64,000 nt of DNA from assembly GCF_035944375.1 (NCBI RefSeq), contig NZ_DASZBE010000030.1. One strand, 5' to 3'. The translations under genes and the position numbers were made by a program. Source of the DNA: Allobosea sp035944375 (lineage in GTDB: Bacteria > Pseudomonadota > Alphaproteobacteria > Rhizobiales > Beijerinckiaceae). Below are positions 43,187 to 51,685 of the stretch, piece after piece. Numbering within the stretch: the first letter of the stretch is position 1; every line of letters begins with the position of its first letter. The notes under the pieces are model-generated. The model was not told the DNA's origin and did no database searches. It saw only the letters and a list, made by a program, of their open reading frames with translations.

Positions 43187-43923
43187 TGGACATCGCCAAT
43201 ATCGGCATCTGGGCGGCGCTTGCGGCCGGGGTGGTCTCGTTCCTCTCACCCTGCGTCCTTCCGCTCGTCCCGGGCTACGTCTCGTACATTGCCGGCGGCT
43301 CGGCCGCGGCCGTCGATCCATCCTCCCGGTCCTCGTCACGGCTGAACGCCGTCGTGATGAGCGTCTGGTTCGTGCTCGGCTTCTCGACGGTCTTCGTGCT
43401 CCTTGGCGCGGGCGCGAGCGCTCTCAGCCACCTCCTCCTCGCCTATCGCTATGAGGCCGGCATCGTCGGGGGCGCGATCATCCTCGTCTTCGGCGTTTTC
43501 ACGGCGGGGCTTGTGCGCTTGTCCTGGCTGGAGCGCGAGCTTCGGGTCCGGGCGCCGATCGCGGGCGGTCGGCCGATCGGCTCATACCTCCTTGGTCTCG
43601 CCTTCGCCTTCGGCTGGACGCCCTGCATAGGCCCCGTTCTCGGCGCCATCCTGACGGTCAGCGCAACGTCGCCATCGGCTTCGAGCGGCGTGGCGCTTTT
43701 GAGCGTCTACTCGCTTGGCCTCGCGATTCCCTTTCTGCTGACGGCGCTGTTCGCAGACGGCATGACGGCGAGACTGCGCCGCCTGCGCGGCGCAGGGCGC
43801 GCTCTGCAGATCGTGGCCGGCGTCACCATGATCGCGATGGGCCTGGCCATGATGTCTGGCCAGCTCTCGACGATCGCTTTCTGGCTTCTCGAAACCTTCC
43901 CCTTCCTCGCCAAAATCGGATGA
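43186..43923 (+). CDS. ccdA: CcdA/DsbD-type membrane electron transporter
   Basis: 245 residues, six membrane helices, carries reducing power from cytoplasmic thioredoxin to periplasmic thioredoxins. The two transmembrane Cys are in FLSPCVLPLVPGY (residue 23) and FGWTPCIGPVLG (near 147). It lacks the periplasmic domains of full DsbD, as usual for CcdA. It is coupled to the CWSC TlpA-like gene and lies 16 bases before dsbB, so reducing and oxidising branches share one cluster. Confidence 0.92.
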   Translation: MDIANIGIWAALAAGVVSFLSPCVLPLVPGYVSYIAGGSAAAVDPSSRSSSRLNAVVMSVWFVLGFSTVFVLLGAGASALSHLLLAYRYEAGIVGGAIILVFGVFTAGLVRLSWLERELRVRAPIAGGRPIGSYLLGLAFAFGWTPCIGPVLGAILTVSATSPSASSGVALLSVYSLGLAIPFLLTALFADGMTARLRRLRGAGRALQIVAGVTMIAMGLAMMSGQLSTIAFWLLETFPFLAKIG

Positions 43924-43939
43924 AAGGCATGCTTCCCAC

Positions 43940-44383
43940 ATGACCGGCAGCGACAGCGCCGCCAGCGGTCACGACCGCTGGCTCTATCTCTTCATCGCCT
44001 GGGTCGTCGCGGTCGCGGCAAGCCTCGGCGCGCTCTTCATCGGCGAGGTCGTCGGCCAGGCGCCCTGCAGCCTGTGCTGGCATCAGCGCGCCTTCATGTT
44101 CCCGCTCGCGATCCTGCTCGCAGTGGCGAGCTTCCGTGGTGATACCGGCGCCTGGCTCTATGCGCTGCCCCTGGCCGCCATCGGCATGGCCATCGCCGGG
44201 TTCCACAGCCTCCTTTACGCCGGCTTCATTCCTGAGGGCATCCAGCCCTGCTCGCAGGGCCCCTCCTGCGCCAGCGCCGACATGACGATCCTGGGCGTGC
44301 TGCCCTTGCCCTACCTGTCTCTCGCGGCCTTCCTCGCGATCGCCGTCGCGCTCATCGGCTCCAGACCAAAGGCCGCATTATGA
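43940..44383 (+). CDS. dsbB: DsbB/BdbC-type disulfide oxidoreductase
   Basis: 147 residues with four membrane helices. The quinone-side Cys pair is in APCSLCWHQRAFM (Cys43, Cys46), and the second periplasmic pair is QPCSQGPSC near residue 110. It re-oxidises DsbA with quinone. The stop overlaps the dsbA start (ATGA), a common dsbB-dsbA arrangement of the BdbCD kind. Confidence 0.9.
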   Translation: MTGSDSAASGHDRWLYLFIAWVVAVAASLGALFIGEVVGQAPCSLCWHQRAFMFPLAILLAVASFRGDTGAWLYALPLAAIGMAIAGFHSLLYAGFIPEGIQPCSQGPSCASADMTILGVLPLPYLSLAAFLAIAVALIGSRPKAAL

Positions 44384-45033
44384 ACCGCCGCGCCATCGTC
44401 GTCCTCACAGGCGTCTCCGCCCTCGCGCTCTTCTCCGGTGCGACCGTCTTCCACCAGAACGAGCAGGCAAAACGAGCCCGCGCCATCGCGGCCTCGCGCA
44501 CTGAGGCGCTGGTCCGCGACCACTCGCCGATCATCGGCCCCGCGAGTGCGTCCGTCACGATCGTCGAGTTCTTCGATCCGTCGTGCGAGGCCTGCCGCGC
44601 CTTCTATCCGCCACTCAAGCAGATTCTGGCTCTCTTCCCCAACGAGGCACGGCTCGTCATCCGCTATGCCGCGTTCCATGAAGGCTCCGACCAAGCCGTC
44701 AAGATCCTCGAAGCGGCGCGCCTTCAGGGCAAGTTCGAACCCGTCCTCGCGGCGCTCCTGGAATTCCAGCCGGAATGGGCGGACCACGACAAGCCCGATC
44801 TTGAAAAGGCTTGGGCGCGGGCGAAGGACGCCGGGCTCGACATCGAGCGCGGCAAGCGCGACGCGGCCCGGCCGGAGTTCCAGACGACCTTGGAAAAGGA
44901 CGCCGTGGACGTGAAGGCGCTCGAGGTGACCCGGACGCCGACCTTCTTCGTGAACGGCCAGCCCCTCACCGAATTCGGCCCGCGCCCGCTCTACGAGATG
45001 GTCAAGCGCGAGGTCGAGAAGGCGCCGAAATAG
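44380..45033 (+). CDS. dsbA: DsbA-family thiol:disulfide oxidoreductase
   Basis: 217 residues: N-terminal export/anchor helix, thioredoxin fold with active site DPSCEACRAFY (Cys69, Cys72) and cis-Pro loop RTPTFFVNGQPL. The CEAC motif and absence of further Cys are like BdbD/DsbA2. It is the oxidised partner of the DsbB just before it. An intact relative of the frameshifted DsbA at 33406. Confidence 0.9.
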   Translation: MNRRAIVVLTGVSALALFSGATVFHQNEQAKRARAIAASRTEALVRDHSPIIGPASASVTIVEFFDPSCEACRAFYPPLKQILALFPNEARLVIRYAAFHEGSDQAVKILEAARLQGKFEPVLAALLEFQPEWADHDKPDLEKAWARAKDAGLDIERGKRDAARPEFQTTLEKDAVDVKALEVTRTPTFFVNGQPLTEFGPRPLYEMVKREVEKAPK

Positions 45034-45180
45034 ACCAGGTCGCCGCCGTAGGCCGGATCAGAGGCCCCGTTCTGCCTGAACAGGTCTGTTACAGATTGTT
45101 GCAGGCTGGAACGTTGGGCGCTCGCGGGCGTCTCCGTCATAACGGACCAGAACAGGTCCGCAGCGCAAAGGAGATTCGTC

Positions 45181-45513
45181 ATGCATTATCTCGATTCGCG
45201 AATGCAGGTCGGCATCGACGCCTGCCTCAAGTGCTATCAGACCTGTCTCGGCATGAGCACAGGGCATTGCCTGGAGCTCGGCGGCGAGCACGCCCGCCCC
45301 GACCACATCAGGCTCATGCTAGCCTGCGCCGAAACATGCCGCGCCACCGCGCATGTGATGCTGATCGGTTCGCCGCACCACAAGCATCTCTGCGCTGAAT
45401 GCGCCGATATCTGCGCGGATTGCGCCGCCGAATGCGAGCGCCTCGGCGATATGGACGCTTGCGTCCAGGCCTGCCGCGAATGTGCCGAAAGCTGCCGGAA
45501 GATGGCGGCGTAG
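45181..45513 (+). CDS. Four-helix-bundle Cys-rich copper-storage-like protein
   Basis: 110 residues with 15 cysteines spaced along predicted helices: ACLKCYQTC near residue 15, LACAETCRATAH near 49, HLCAECADICADCAAECERL near 69 and ACVQACRECAESC near 93. This is the DUF326/Csp pattern in which Cys thiolates line a helix bundle and hold many Cu(I) ions. It has no signal peptide, so it resembles cytosolic Csp3. The ATG follows CAAAGGAGATTC, a strong ribosome site. A 147-base gap upstream may hold its promoter. Confidence 0.85.
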   Translation: MHYLDSRMQVGIDACLKCYQTCLGMSTGHCLELGGEHARPDHIRLMLACAETCRATAHVMLIGSPHHKHLCAECADICADCAAECERLGDMDACVQACRECAESCRKMAA

Positions 45514-45574
45514 CAAATTCACCGGCGCCGATGGGCGCGCCCGGCAAGCTCAAATGAACGAAGGAACCAGAACC

Positions 45575-45958
45575 ATGACACGTCTCAGCCTCATTGCGCT
45601 CTCATCCGCTCTCGCCATCTCTGCAGCCTCAGCCCAGCAGCCCGCGTCGAAGCCGGCGATGGATCCCGGCATGCACATGAAGATGATGATGCCGATGAAC
45701 TCCGATTCCACGGCCACCAAGGGCTACAAGCAGTCGATGATCACGATGATGAGCGGAATGCCAGCCTACACGGGCGACGCCGATGTCGATTTTATGAAGC
45801 AGATGAAGGGCCATCATCAGGCGGCCATTAACATGGCCAAGGTCGAGCTGGCGAACGGCAAGGACGCCGAGGCCAAGAAGCTGGCGCAGGAGATCGTCAC
45901 CGCTCAGGAGAAGGAAATCGCCACGATCGACGCGTGGCTGAAGACCAAGGGTAAGTAG
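45575..45958 (+). CDS. Periplasmic DUF305 protein, Met-rich
   Basis: 127 residues with a signal peptide (LSLIALSSALAISAASA). The mature protein starts with a Met/His-rich stretch (DPGMHMKMMMPMNSD) that could bind copper, then a DUF305 helical body with FMKQMKGHHQAAINMAKVEL near residue 74 and KKLAQEIVTAQEKEI. DUF305 proteins share a ferritin-like helical fold and occur in copper resistance clusters; the molecular role is unknown. The start at 45575 has a GAAGGAAC ribosome site. Confidence 0.85.
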   Translation: MTRLSLIALSSALAISAASAQQPASKPAMDPGMHMKMMMPMNSDSTATKGYKQSMITMMSGMPAYTGDADVDFMKQMKGHHQAAINMAKVELANGKDAEAKKLAQEIVTAQEKEIATIDAWLKTKGK

Positions 45959-46009
45959 CGTCGCGCTCATTGGACAGCCGACCAAAGCCGCGATGAGGGA
46001 GTTGGGAAT

Positions 46010-46474
46010 ATGGAGCAGCACGGTGACATGAAGCAAGGCCACTACCGCGGCCTCGCAGTCGAGATCGTCCTCGATTTCATCGTGATGTACTTCGTCATGT
46101 ACACGATGATCGCGACGGTGGCCCATTTCCGTTTTAACCTGAACAACGTCTACATGACCCTCATGATGGTGGCGCCGATGACGGTGATCATGCTGGTCTC
46201 GATGCGCTCGATGTTCCCGTCGCGGCGCATCAACCTGGCGGTCGGCGCGGCCGCCATCTTGGTGTTCGCAGTCAGCTTTGTCGGCATGCGCACGCAGGCC
46301 GGCATCGGAAACGCCGAGTTCCTTCGGGCCATGATCCCGCATCATTCGGGTGCCATCCTGATGTGCGAGCAGGCGACGCTCACGGATCCGGAGATCAAGG
46401 CGCTGTGCGGCGACATCGTCGCCAGCCAGCGCAAGGAGATCGCCCAGATGGAAGCCCTTCTGGCCCGGCAGTGA
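46010..46474 (+). CDS. Membrane-bound DUF305 protein
   Basis: 154 residues. Three membrane helices (residues 17-40, 48-66, 76-94) carry many Met residues (YMTLMMVAPMTVIMLVSM), followed by a DUF305 core with FLRAMIPHHSGAILMCEQA near residue 105 and DIVASQRKEIAQMEALL. It is probably membrane-anchored with the HH motif on the periplasmic side. The stop overlaps the GTG of the next gene (GTGA). It forms a pair with the soluble DUF305 protein before it. Confidence 0.85.
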   Translation: MEQHGDMKQGHYRGLAVEIVLDFIVMYFVMYTMIATVAHFRFNLNNVYMTLMMVAPMTVIMLVSMRSMFPSRRINLAVGAAAILVFAVSFVGMRTQAGIGNAEFLRAMIPHHSGAILMCEQATLTDPEIKALCGDIVASQRKEIAQMEALLARQ

Positions 46475-47256
46475 CCGACTTGCTCGAAAGCACTGGAGAC
46501 GTAGCGGTGACGACCAGTGAAGCGCGTCAGGCCACCATCTACCGGATGGTGACGCCGGAACATGAATGCCCGTTCGGACTGAAAGCGCGGGACCTGCTGA
46601 GCCGCCGCGGCTACACCGTCGAAGATCGCTGGCTTACCTCGAGGGCTGAGACCGACGCCTTCAAGTCCGAGCATGACGTCAAGACCACGCCGCAGACCTT
46701 CATCGACGGACAACGCGTCGGCGGCTACGACGATCTGCGTCGCTTCTTTGGGCTGAGCGTCGCCGATCCCGGGGCGACCAGCTATACGCCCGTTATCTGG
46801 GTCTTTGCCGTCGCGGCACTGATGGCGCTCGCGGCCAACTGGGCTAGCTCGGGTCGTCTTCTCGATTTGCACTCGCTGGAGTGGTTTATCGCTTTCAGCA
46901 TGTGCATCCTGGCGCTGCTCAAGCTTCAGGACGTCGAGAGCTTCTCGACCATGTTCCTCGGCTACGACCTTCTGGCGCGGCGCTGGGTGCCTTACTCCTA
47001 TGTTTATCCGTATGCCGAGCTGATGGCTGGTGTGCTGATGATCGCCGGAGCCCTGACCTGGCTCTCCGTTCCGGTCGCGGCCTTCATCGGCACCATCGGC
47101 GCTGCGTCGGTGGTCAAGGCCGTCTACATCGACCGTCGCCAGATCAAGTGCGCGTGCGTCGGGGGCAGCAGCAGAGTTCCACTCGGCTTCGTGTCGTTGA
47201 CCGAGAATCTCATGATGGTCGCCATGGCAGCCTGGATGAGCTTCGGCATGCGCTAG
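46471..47256 (+). CDS. Glutaredoxin-MauE/DoxX-like membrane fusion
   Basis: 261 residues. An N-terminal glutaredoxin domain (residues 18-95) has a single-Cys CPFGLKARDLL (Cys33) and the cis-Pro loop KTTPQTFIDGQRVGGYDDL. The C-terminal half has four membrane helices of the MauE/DoxX type, with a late CACVGGSS motif near residue 229. MauE works with thioredoxin-like MauD in disulfide formation for methylamine dehydrogenase. Here the fusion may shuttle electrons across the membrane for the copper proteins. The start is GTG at 46471 overlapping the previous stop; a GTG at 46507 is possible. Confidence 0.8.
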   Translation: MTDLLESTGDVAVTTSEARQATIYRMVTPEHECPFGLKARDLLSRRGYTVEDRWLTSRAETDAFKSEHDVKTTPQTFIDGQRVGGYDDLRRFFGLSVADPGATSYTPVIWVFAVAALMALAANWASSGRLLDLHSLEWFIAFSMCILALLKLQDVESFSTMFLGYDLLARRWVPYSYVYPYAELMAGVLMIAGALTWLSVPVAAFIGTIGAASVVKAVYIDRRQIKCACVGGSSRVPLGFVSLTENLMMVAMAAWMSFGMR

Positions 47257-47365
47257 ATTTTCATCTATTTGTTAAGACAATAAATACCAGTATTGCTAAC
47301 GACATAAACAAGATAAGTTTCTTGAAACTAGCAAGAGACCCCCGCAGAATCGTCTTGTTGACCTT

Positions 47366-47386
47366 CCGCTTTCGCGGACTTTTTTG
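47366..47386 (+). terminator. Possible terminator downstream of the copper/thiol cluster
   Basis: CCGC-TTTC-GCGG followed by ACTTTTTT, in the AT-rich 193-base gap between two convergent transcripts. The stem has only four base pairs, so the call is weak. Confidence 0.35.
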
Positions 47387-47449
47387 CGGGCCGACCGGCA
47401 TTGAAAGTCGATGAAGTTTTTTGCTCATCTGTTTCTGATCCCGATCAGA

Positions 47450-48223
47450 TCACGAAGATGACGCTAGGCCTGACCGACCGGCGGTGGTGCCAACAAAACT
47501 CCGTGCCCGATCGCAGCAGTCGCCGGCGAAGAACGCAGCGGGATCAGCTGTCTCGACGATCTTCCCTTGGTCCATGAACACGATCCGGTGCGCAACGGCC
47601 TTGGCGAAGCCCATCTCGTGGGTCACGCAGATCATCGTCGTCCCGGCTTCCGCCAAGGCCGTCATGACATCGAGAACCTCCTTGACCATTTCGGGGTCCA
47701 AGGCCGAGGTCGGCTCGTCGAACAGCATCAGTTTGGGGTTCATGGCCAATGCGCGCGCGATCGCGGCCCGCTGCTGCTGGCCGCCCGAGAGCTGCGACGG
47801 CATCTTGCGCGCCTGATCCTCCATCCGGACCTGGGAGAGCAGCATCATCGCCGCGCTCTCGGCATCGGGCCGCGGCAACCGGAGCAACTTGCGCGGGCCG
47901 AGCGTGATGTTGTCAAGGACGCTGAGATGCGGAAAGAGGTTGAACGACTGGAACACCATCCCGATCGCGCGCCTCGCCCCCAAGACGCTGTCGCAATCGG
48001 CGTTGATGGCCTCCCCCTCCAATCGGATCAGGCCATTCTGGTAGCGTTCAAGGGCATTGATGCATCGGACCATCGTCGACTTGCCCGAACCGGACGGACC
48101 GCAGACCACGATGCGCTCTCCGACCCCGACGGTCAGATCGACGTCGCGCAGAGCGTGCATAGCGCCGAACCATTTGTTCAGCCCGGAGACCTCGAGAAGC
48201 GGGCGGCTGGACGATGACATCAT
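47450..48223 (-). CDS. aapP: General L-amino-acid ABC transporter ATPase (AapP-like)
   Basis: 257 residues: Walker A GPSGSGKST near residue 42, signature QLSGGQQQRAAIARALA near 147, Walker B LMLFDEPTSALD near 172, His switch VTHEMGF. The length equals AapP of Rhizobium. The ATG at 48223 overlaps the aapM stop (ATGA); the frame is open far upstream but that part has no ABC features. It is the last gene of the four-gene minus-strand operon. Confidence 0.9.
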   Translation of the reverse strand: MMSSSSRPLLEVSGLNKWFGAMHALRDVDLTVGVGERIVVCGPSGSGKSTMVRCINALERYQNGLIRLEGEAINADCDSVLGARRAIGMVFQSFNLFPHLSVLDNITLGPRKLLRLPRPDAESAAMMLLSQVRMEDQARKMPSQLSGGQQQRAAIARALAMNPKLMLFDEPTSALDPEMVKEVLDVMTALAEAGTTMICVTHEMGFAKAVAHRIVFMDQGKIVETADPAAFFAGDCCDRARSFVGTTAGRSGLASSS

Positions 48224-49326
48224 TGCCGTTCCGCCGCCTTTATCTCGCGTTCGAGGCTCTGACTGTAGCGCGACATGGCGAAACAGAGCCCCCAGAAGAC
48301 CAGCCCGACGAAGACGTAGCCCTCCGCGTGGAGCCCCAGCCAGTCGGGATCGGCGGCGCCGGCAGCGACGATGTTCAGGACCTCGAAGAGCCCCAGAATC
48401 ACGACCAACGTCGTGTTCTTCACCAGCGCGATAGCGTTGTTGACGACGCCGGGAACCACGACGCGCAACATCTGCGGCAGCGTGACGTAGATCGCGGTCC
48501 GCCAGTAGCCGAACCCGATCGCGGCGGCCGCTTCGGCCTGACCTTTCGGGATCGCCTGGAAGCCTCCTCGGAACACTTCCGCGAGATAGGCGCTTTCGAA
48601 CAGGATGATGCCGGTGACCGCGAGCGCGAGGGGATCGAACTCGGAGCCAACCGGAAAGGCGTAAGGTAGGAGGATCCGCGCCATGAACAGCACGGCGATG
48701 AGCGGCAGTCCGCGGCAGATCTCGATGTAGGCGATGCTCGCCCAGCGAAACAGCGGCATTTCGCTCTGCCGACCCAGCGCCAGCACGATCGCGATTGGGA
48801 ACGACACGACGATTCCGGCGACGCCGAGAAGAAGCGTTAGCGAAAGCCCGCCCCATTTATCGGTCGTCACGCGCGACAGCCCCGCCACGCCGCCGTGGAG
48901 CAGGACATAGCCCAGGATGGGGAACACAAGGAGGAGAAAGAAGGCAACGACCCGCTTGCCTGGGGTGTCGCGCCGCAGCAGCAAGAAGACCGATACTGCG
49001 AAGATCAAAAATACGGCGTTCACGCGCCAGCGCTCCGGCTGGGGATAGAAGCCGTAGAGAAATTGACCGCCCCGGTTGACGATGAAGGCCCAACAGGCGG
49101 CGTCCGGTCGGCAGGCGGCGCGGTTCTCGCCGACCCAGACCGCGTCGATGAACGCCCACGGGACGATCGCCCAGAGCAGCGCGACAGCGGCTGCGGCGAT
49201 CGTTGAGGTCAGCAGCACGTCGATCGGCCGAGCGAACAGATTGGCGCGCGCCCAGGCGAGACGCCTTCTCAGTTGCGCAATAGCCGGGCTCCGCTCGACG
49301 CGGCTCGAGTTGACCACGGCAGTCAT
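48220..49326 (-). CDS. aapM: Amino-acid ABC transporter permease (AapM-like)
   Basis: A 368-residue inner-membrane permease. The helices continue through an extended N-terminal part typical of AapM (WRVNAVFLIFAVSVFLLLRR). The EAA loop that docks the ATPase is AEVFRGGFQAIPKGQAEAA near residue 243. It overlaps aapQ and aapP by four bases each, so the three are translationally coupled. The heterodimer AapQ/AapM transports a broad range of L-amino acids. Confidence 0.9.
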   Translation of the reverse strand: MTAVVNSSRVERSPAIAQLRRRLAWARANLFARPIDVLLTSTIAAAAVALLWAIVPWAFIDAVWVGENRAACRPDAACWAFIVNRGGQFLYGFYPQPERWRVNAVFLIFAVSVFLLLRRDTPGKRVVAFFLLLVFPILGYVLLHGGVAGLSRVTTDKWGGLSLTLLLGVAGIVVSFPIAIVLALGRQSEMPLFRWASIAYIEICRGLPLIAVLFMARILLPYAFPVGSEFDPLALAVTGIILFESAYLAEVFRGGFQAIPKGQAEAAAAIGFGYWRTAIYVTLPQMLRVVVPGVVNNAIALVKNTTLVVILGLFEVLNIVAAGAADPDWLGLHAEGYVFVGLVFWGLCFAMSRYSQSLEREIKAAERQ

Positions 49327-50522
49327 CGCTCGACGAGCCTCAGGCGGCGGGACTGCAGGTTGCTCAGTCCCGTGATCGCCAGACTGAGCACGAGGTACAC
49401 GGCCATTGTCATCGCCATGATCTCGATCGCCCGCCCGGTCTGGTTAAGGCTCGTGCCGACGAAGACGTTGACGAGGTCCGGATAGCCGATGACGGTCGCC
49501 AGCGACGACGCCTTGACGAGATGCAGATACTGGTTCGTCAGCGGCGGGACGAGCACGCGCATCGCCTGCGGGATGATCACCAGCTTCAAGATCCTGCCGC
49601 GATCGAGCCCCAGCGCCGCGGCCGCCTCGCGTTGACCCTTGCCGATGGCCTCGATCGAACCGCGTACCAGTTCCGCGATGAAGGAGGCGTTGTAAACGGC
49701 CAGCGCCACGACCAGCGCCGAGAGCTCCGGCGACAGCGCCATGCCGCCGGAAAAGTTGAACCCCTGCAGCGCCGGCCAACTCACGCGGAGTTGGCCCCAT
49801 CCAGCGACAAGGAGCAGTGCGACGGCCAAGATAAAGACGATCGGGATCGCCACACGCGTCGGCTGTCCGGTCTCCTCGCGCCAGCGTCGGGCGCGGCGAA
49901 GGATGCCTGCGATCGCGGCAACCGCTCCGCCTACCAACAGCGCGAGCGTCTCCCAACCCAGGCTCGTCTCCAACGACGGGACAAAGATGCCGCGGTTGCT
50001 CAGGAAGACGGCGTCGAGCAGGTTGACGGCCTGCCGGGAGGGCGGCAGCGACCGGATCACGACGTTGTACCAGATCAGGACATGCAGAAGCAGGGGCAGG
50101 TTGCGGACGGTCTCGATATAGACAAGTGCAGCCTTCGCCACCGCCCAGTTCGGCGAGAGGCGCGCGATGCCGATCGCGAAGCCGAGAAGCGTCGCCGCGA
50201 TGATGCCGAGCAAGGCAATGAGGAGCGTGTTCGACAGGCCGACCACGAAAACCCGCAGGTAGGTGTCGGTTTCCGCATATGGGATGATGCTGAAGGAAAT
50301 GCCGAAGCCGGCCTCCTGCCGCAGGAAGGAGAAGCCGAGCGCGAGCTTGCGCACGGCGAGGTTGGCCTCCACGTTGCGCCAGGCAAGCCACAGCAAGGCG
50401 CAAAGCACGAGCAGGAACGCGGCTTGGTAGAGGATATGGCGGCGCTGCCGACCCGTAAGATTTCGACCGAGCGTCACCGGTCGTGCCGCGATCTGTGGCG
50501 TACTCAACCCGGTCGATGTCAT
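49323..50522 (-). CDS. aapQ: Amino-acid ABC transporter permease (AapQ-like)
   Basis: 399 residues, as expected for AapQ (about 400). The first part has FSIIPYAETDTYLRVFVVGL and NTLLIALLGIIAATLLGF; the middle carries the long insertion seen in AapQ, and the EAA loop is AELVRGSIEAIGKGQREAA near residue 288. Partner of AapM in the membrane pore. A 49-base gap separates it from the binding-protein gene, consistent with stronger expression of the latter. Confidence 0.9.
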   Translation of the reverse strand: MTSTGLSTPQIAARPVTLGRNLTGRQRRHILYQAAFLLVLCALLWLAWRNVEANLAVRKLALGFSFLRQEAGFGISFSIIPYAETDTYLRVFVVGLSNTLLIALLGIIAATLLGFAIGIARLSPNWAVAKAALVYIETVRNLPLLLHVLIWYNVVIRSLPPSRQAVNLLDAVFLSNRGIFVPSLETSLGWETLALLVGGAVAAIAGILRRARRWREETGQPTRVAIPIVFILAVALLLVAGWGQLRVSWPALQGFNFSGGMALSPELSALVVALAVYNASFIAELVRGSIEAIGKGQREAAAALGLDRGRILKLVIIPQAMRVLVPPLTNQYLHLVKASSLATVIGYPDLVNVFVGTSLNQTGRAIEIMAMTMAVYLVLSLAITGLSNLQSRRLRLVER

Positions 50523-50571
50523 GACCGATGCTCCAGGAGGCGGTGCGGCGGGCTGAGCCGCCGCACCTCGT

Positions 50572-51597
50572 TCACCGGAAAGGCGGGCTGTAGAGCAGCC
50601 CGCCCTTGCTCCAGAGCGAGTTCAGGCCGCGATCGAGCTTGATCGGGCTGCCCGACCCGAGGTTGCGCTCGTAGAGCTCGCCATAATTGCCCGTTGCCGC
50701 GATGACCTTGACGGCCCAGTCCTGCTCCATCCCGAGCATCTTGCCGAATTCGCCCGTTTTTCCGAGCATGCGCTGGACTTCCGGGTTGGTCGAACTCGCC
50801 GCCTGCTCGGCGACATTCGCCTTCGTCACGCCGAATTCCTCGGCGGCGATGATGATGTTGAGGGTCCAGGCCACGATGTCGCGGAAGCGCGCGTCATCCT
50901 GCCGGAGCGTCGGCCCGAGCGGCTCCTTCGAGAAGACGTCCGGCAGGATCACCCAGTCATCGGGGTTCTTCATCGCCGTTCGGCTCGCCGCAAGGCCGCC
51001 GCGCTCGTTGGAATAGGCGTCGCACCGGCCCGACTCCAGACTCTGCTGGTTCTGTTCACGCGTCGAACCGGTGATGACGGTGTACTTCATGCCGTTGGAG
51101 CGGAAGTAGTCGGCGAGGTTCAGCTCCGACGTCGTGCCGGCCGAGACGCAGATCGACGCGCCGTTCAGGTCCTTGCCGCTCTTGGCGCCGAGCTTCTTCG
51201 CGACCATGAAACCCTGGCCGTCATACATGTAGACGCCGCCCCAATCGAGGTTGAGCGAGGCGTCGCGCGAGTAGCTCCATGTCGCCGTGCGCGCCAGGAT
51301 GTCGGCGGCGCCGGACTGCAGCGTCGTGAAGGCGACCCGGAATTCGAGTGGGACGAACTTCACCTTGCTGGCGTCACCGAGGATCGCAGCAGCCAGGCCC
51401 CGGCAGAATTCGACCTCCATTCCCTTCCAGTTGCCTTGGTTGTCCAGTGTCGACATGCCCGTCGAGACGCCGGTCGAGACGCCGCAGAGCAGCTCGCCTC
51501 GGGCCCTGATGGCCTTGACGGTGTCGCCCTCCGCGGCTTCCGCCGGGAGGGCGGCCGCGCTGGCAAGAGCAAGCGCGGCCAGAATGATGCTCTTCAT
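50572..51597 (-). CDS. aapJ: Periplasmic L-amino-acid-binding protein (AapJ-like)
   Basis: 341 residues with a signal peptide (MKSIILAALALASAAALPAE). A family 3 solute-binding fold begins KAIRARGELLCGVSTGVSTG and has the ligand loop DILARTATWSYSRDA near residue 98. The length and start match Rhizobium AapJ. It is the first gene of the aap operon and lies 88 bases downstream of the copZ stop on the same strand, so read-through from the CueR promoter is possible. Confidence 0.9.
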   Translation of the reverse strand: MKSIILAALALASAAALPAEAAEGDTVKAIRARGELLCGVSTGVSTGMSTLDNQGNWKGMEVEFCRGLAAAILGDASKVKFVPLEFRVAFTTLQSGAADILARTATWSYSRDASLNLDWGGVYMYDGQGFMVAKKLGAKSGKDLNGASICVSAGTTSELNLADYFRSNGMKYTVITGSTREQNQQSLESGRCDAYSNERGGLAASRTAMKNPDDWVILPDVFSKEPLGPTLRQDDARFRDIVAWTLNIIIAAEEFGVTKANVAEQAASSTNPEVQRMLGKTGEFGKMLGMEQDWAVKVIAATGNYGELYERNLGSGSPIKLDRGLNSLWSKGGLLYSPPFR

Positions 51598-51685
51598 GAC
51601 AATCCCCTCTGTTACGGGGCGAGCGGCTTGCGTAGGTCAGACGGTCGATGCTGCCTTCTGCCGCTTTCTGCCCCCTCGATTTCGT

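Noticed and set aside
45079..45160. Repeated GAACAGGTC upstream of the Cys-rich protein as a regulatory site
   Set aside because: Only two short copies with no symmetry or promoter-like spacing; mentioned in the related finding but not called as a feature.
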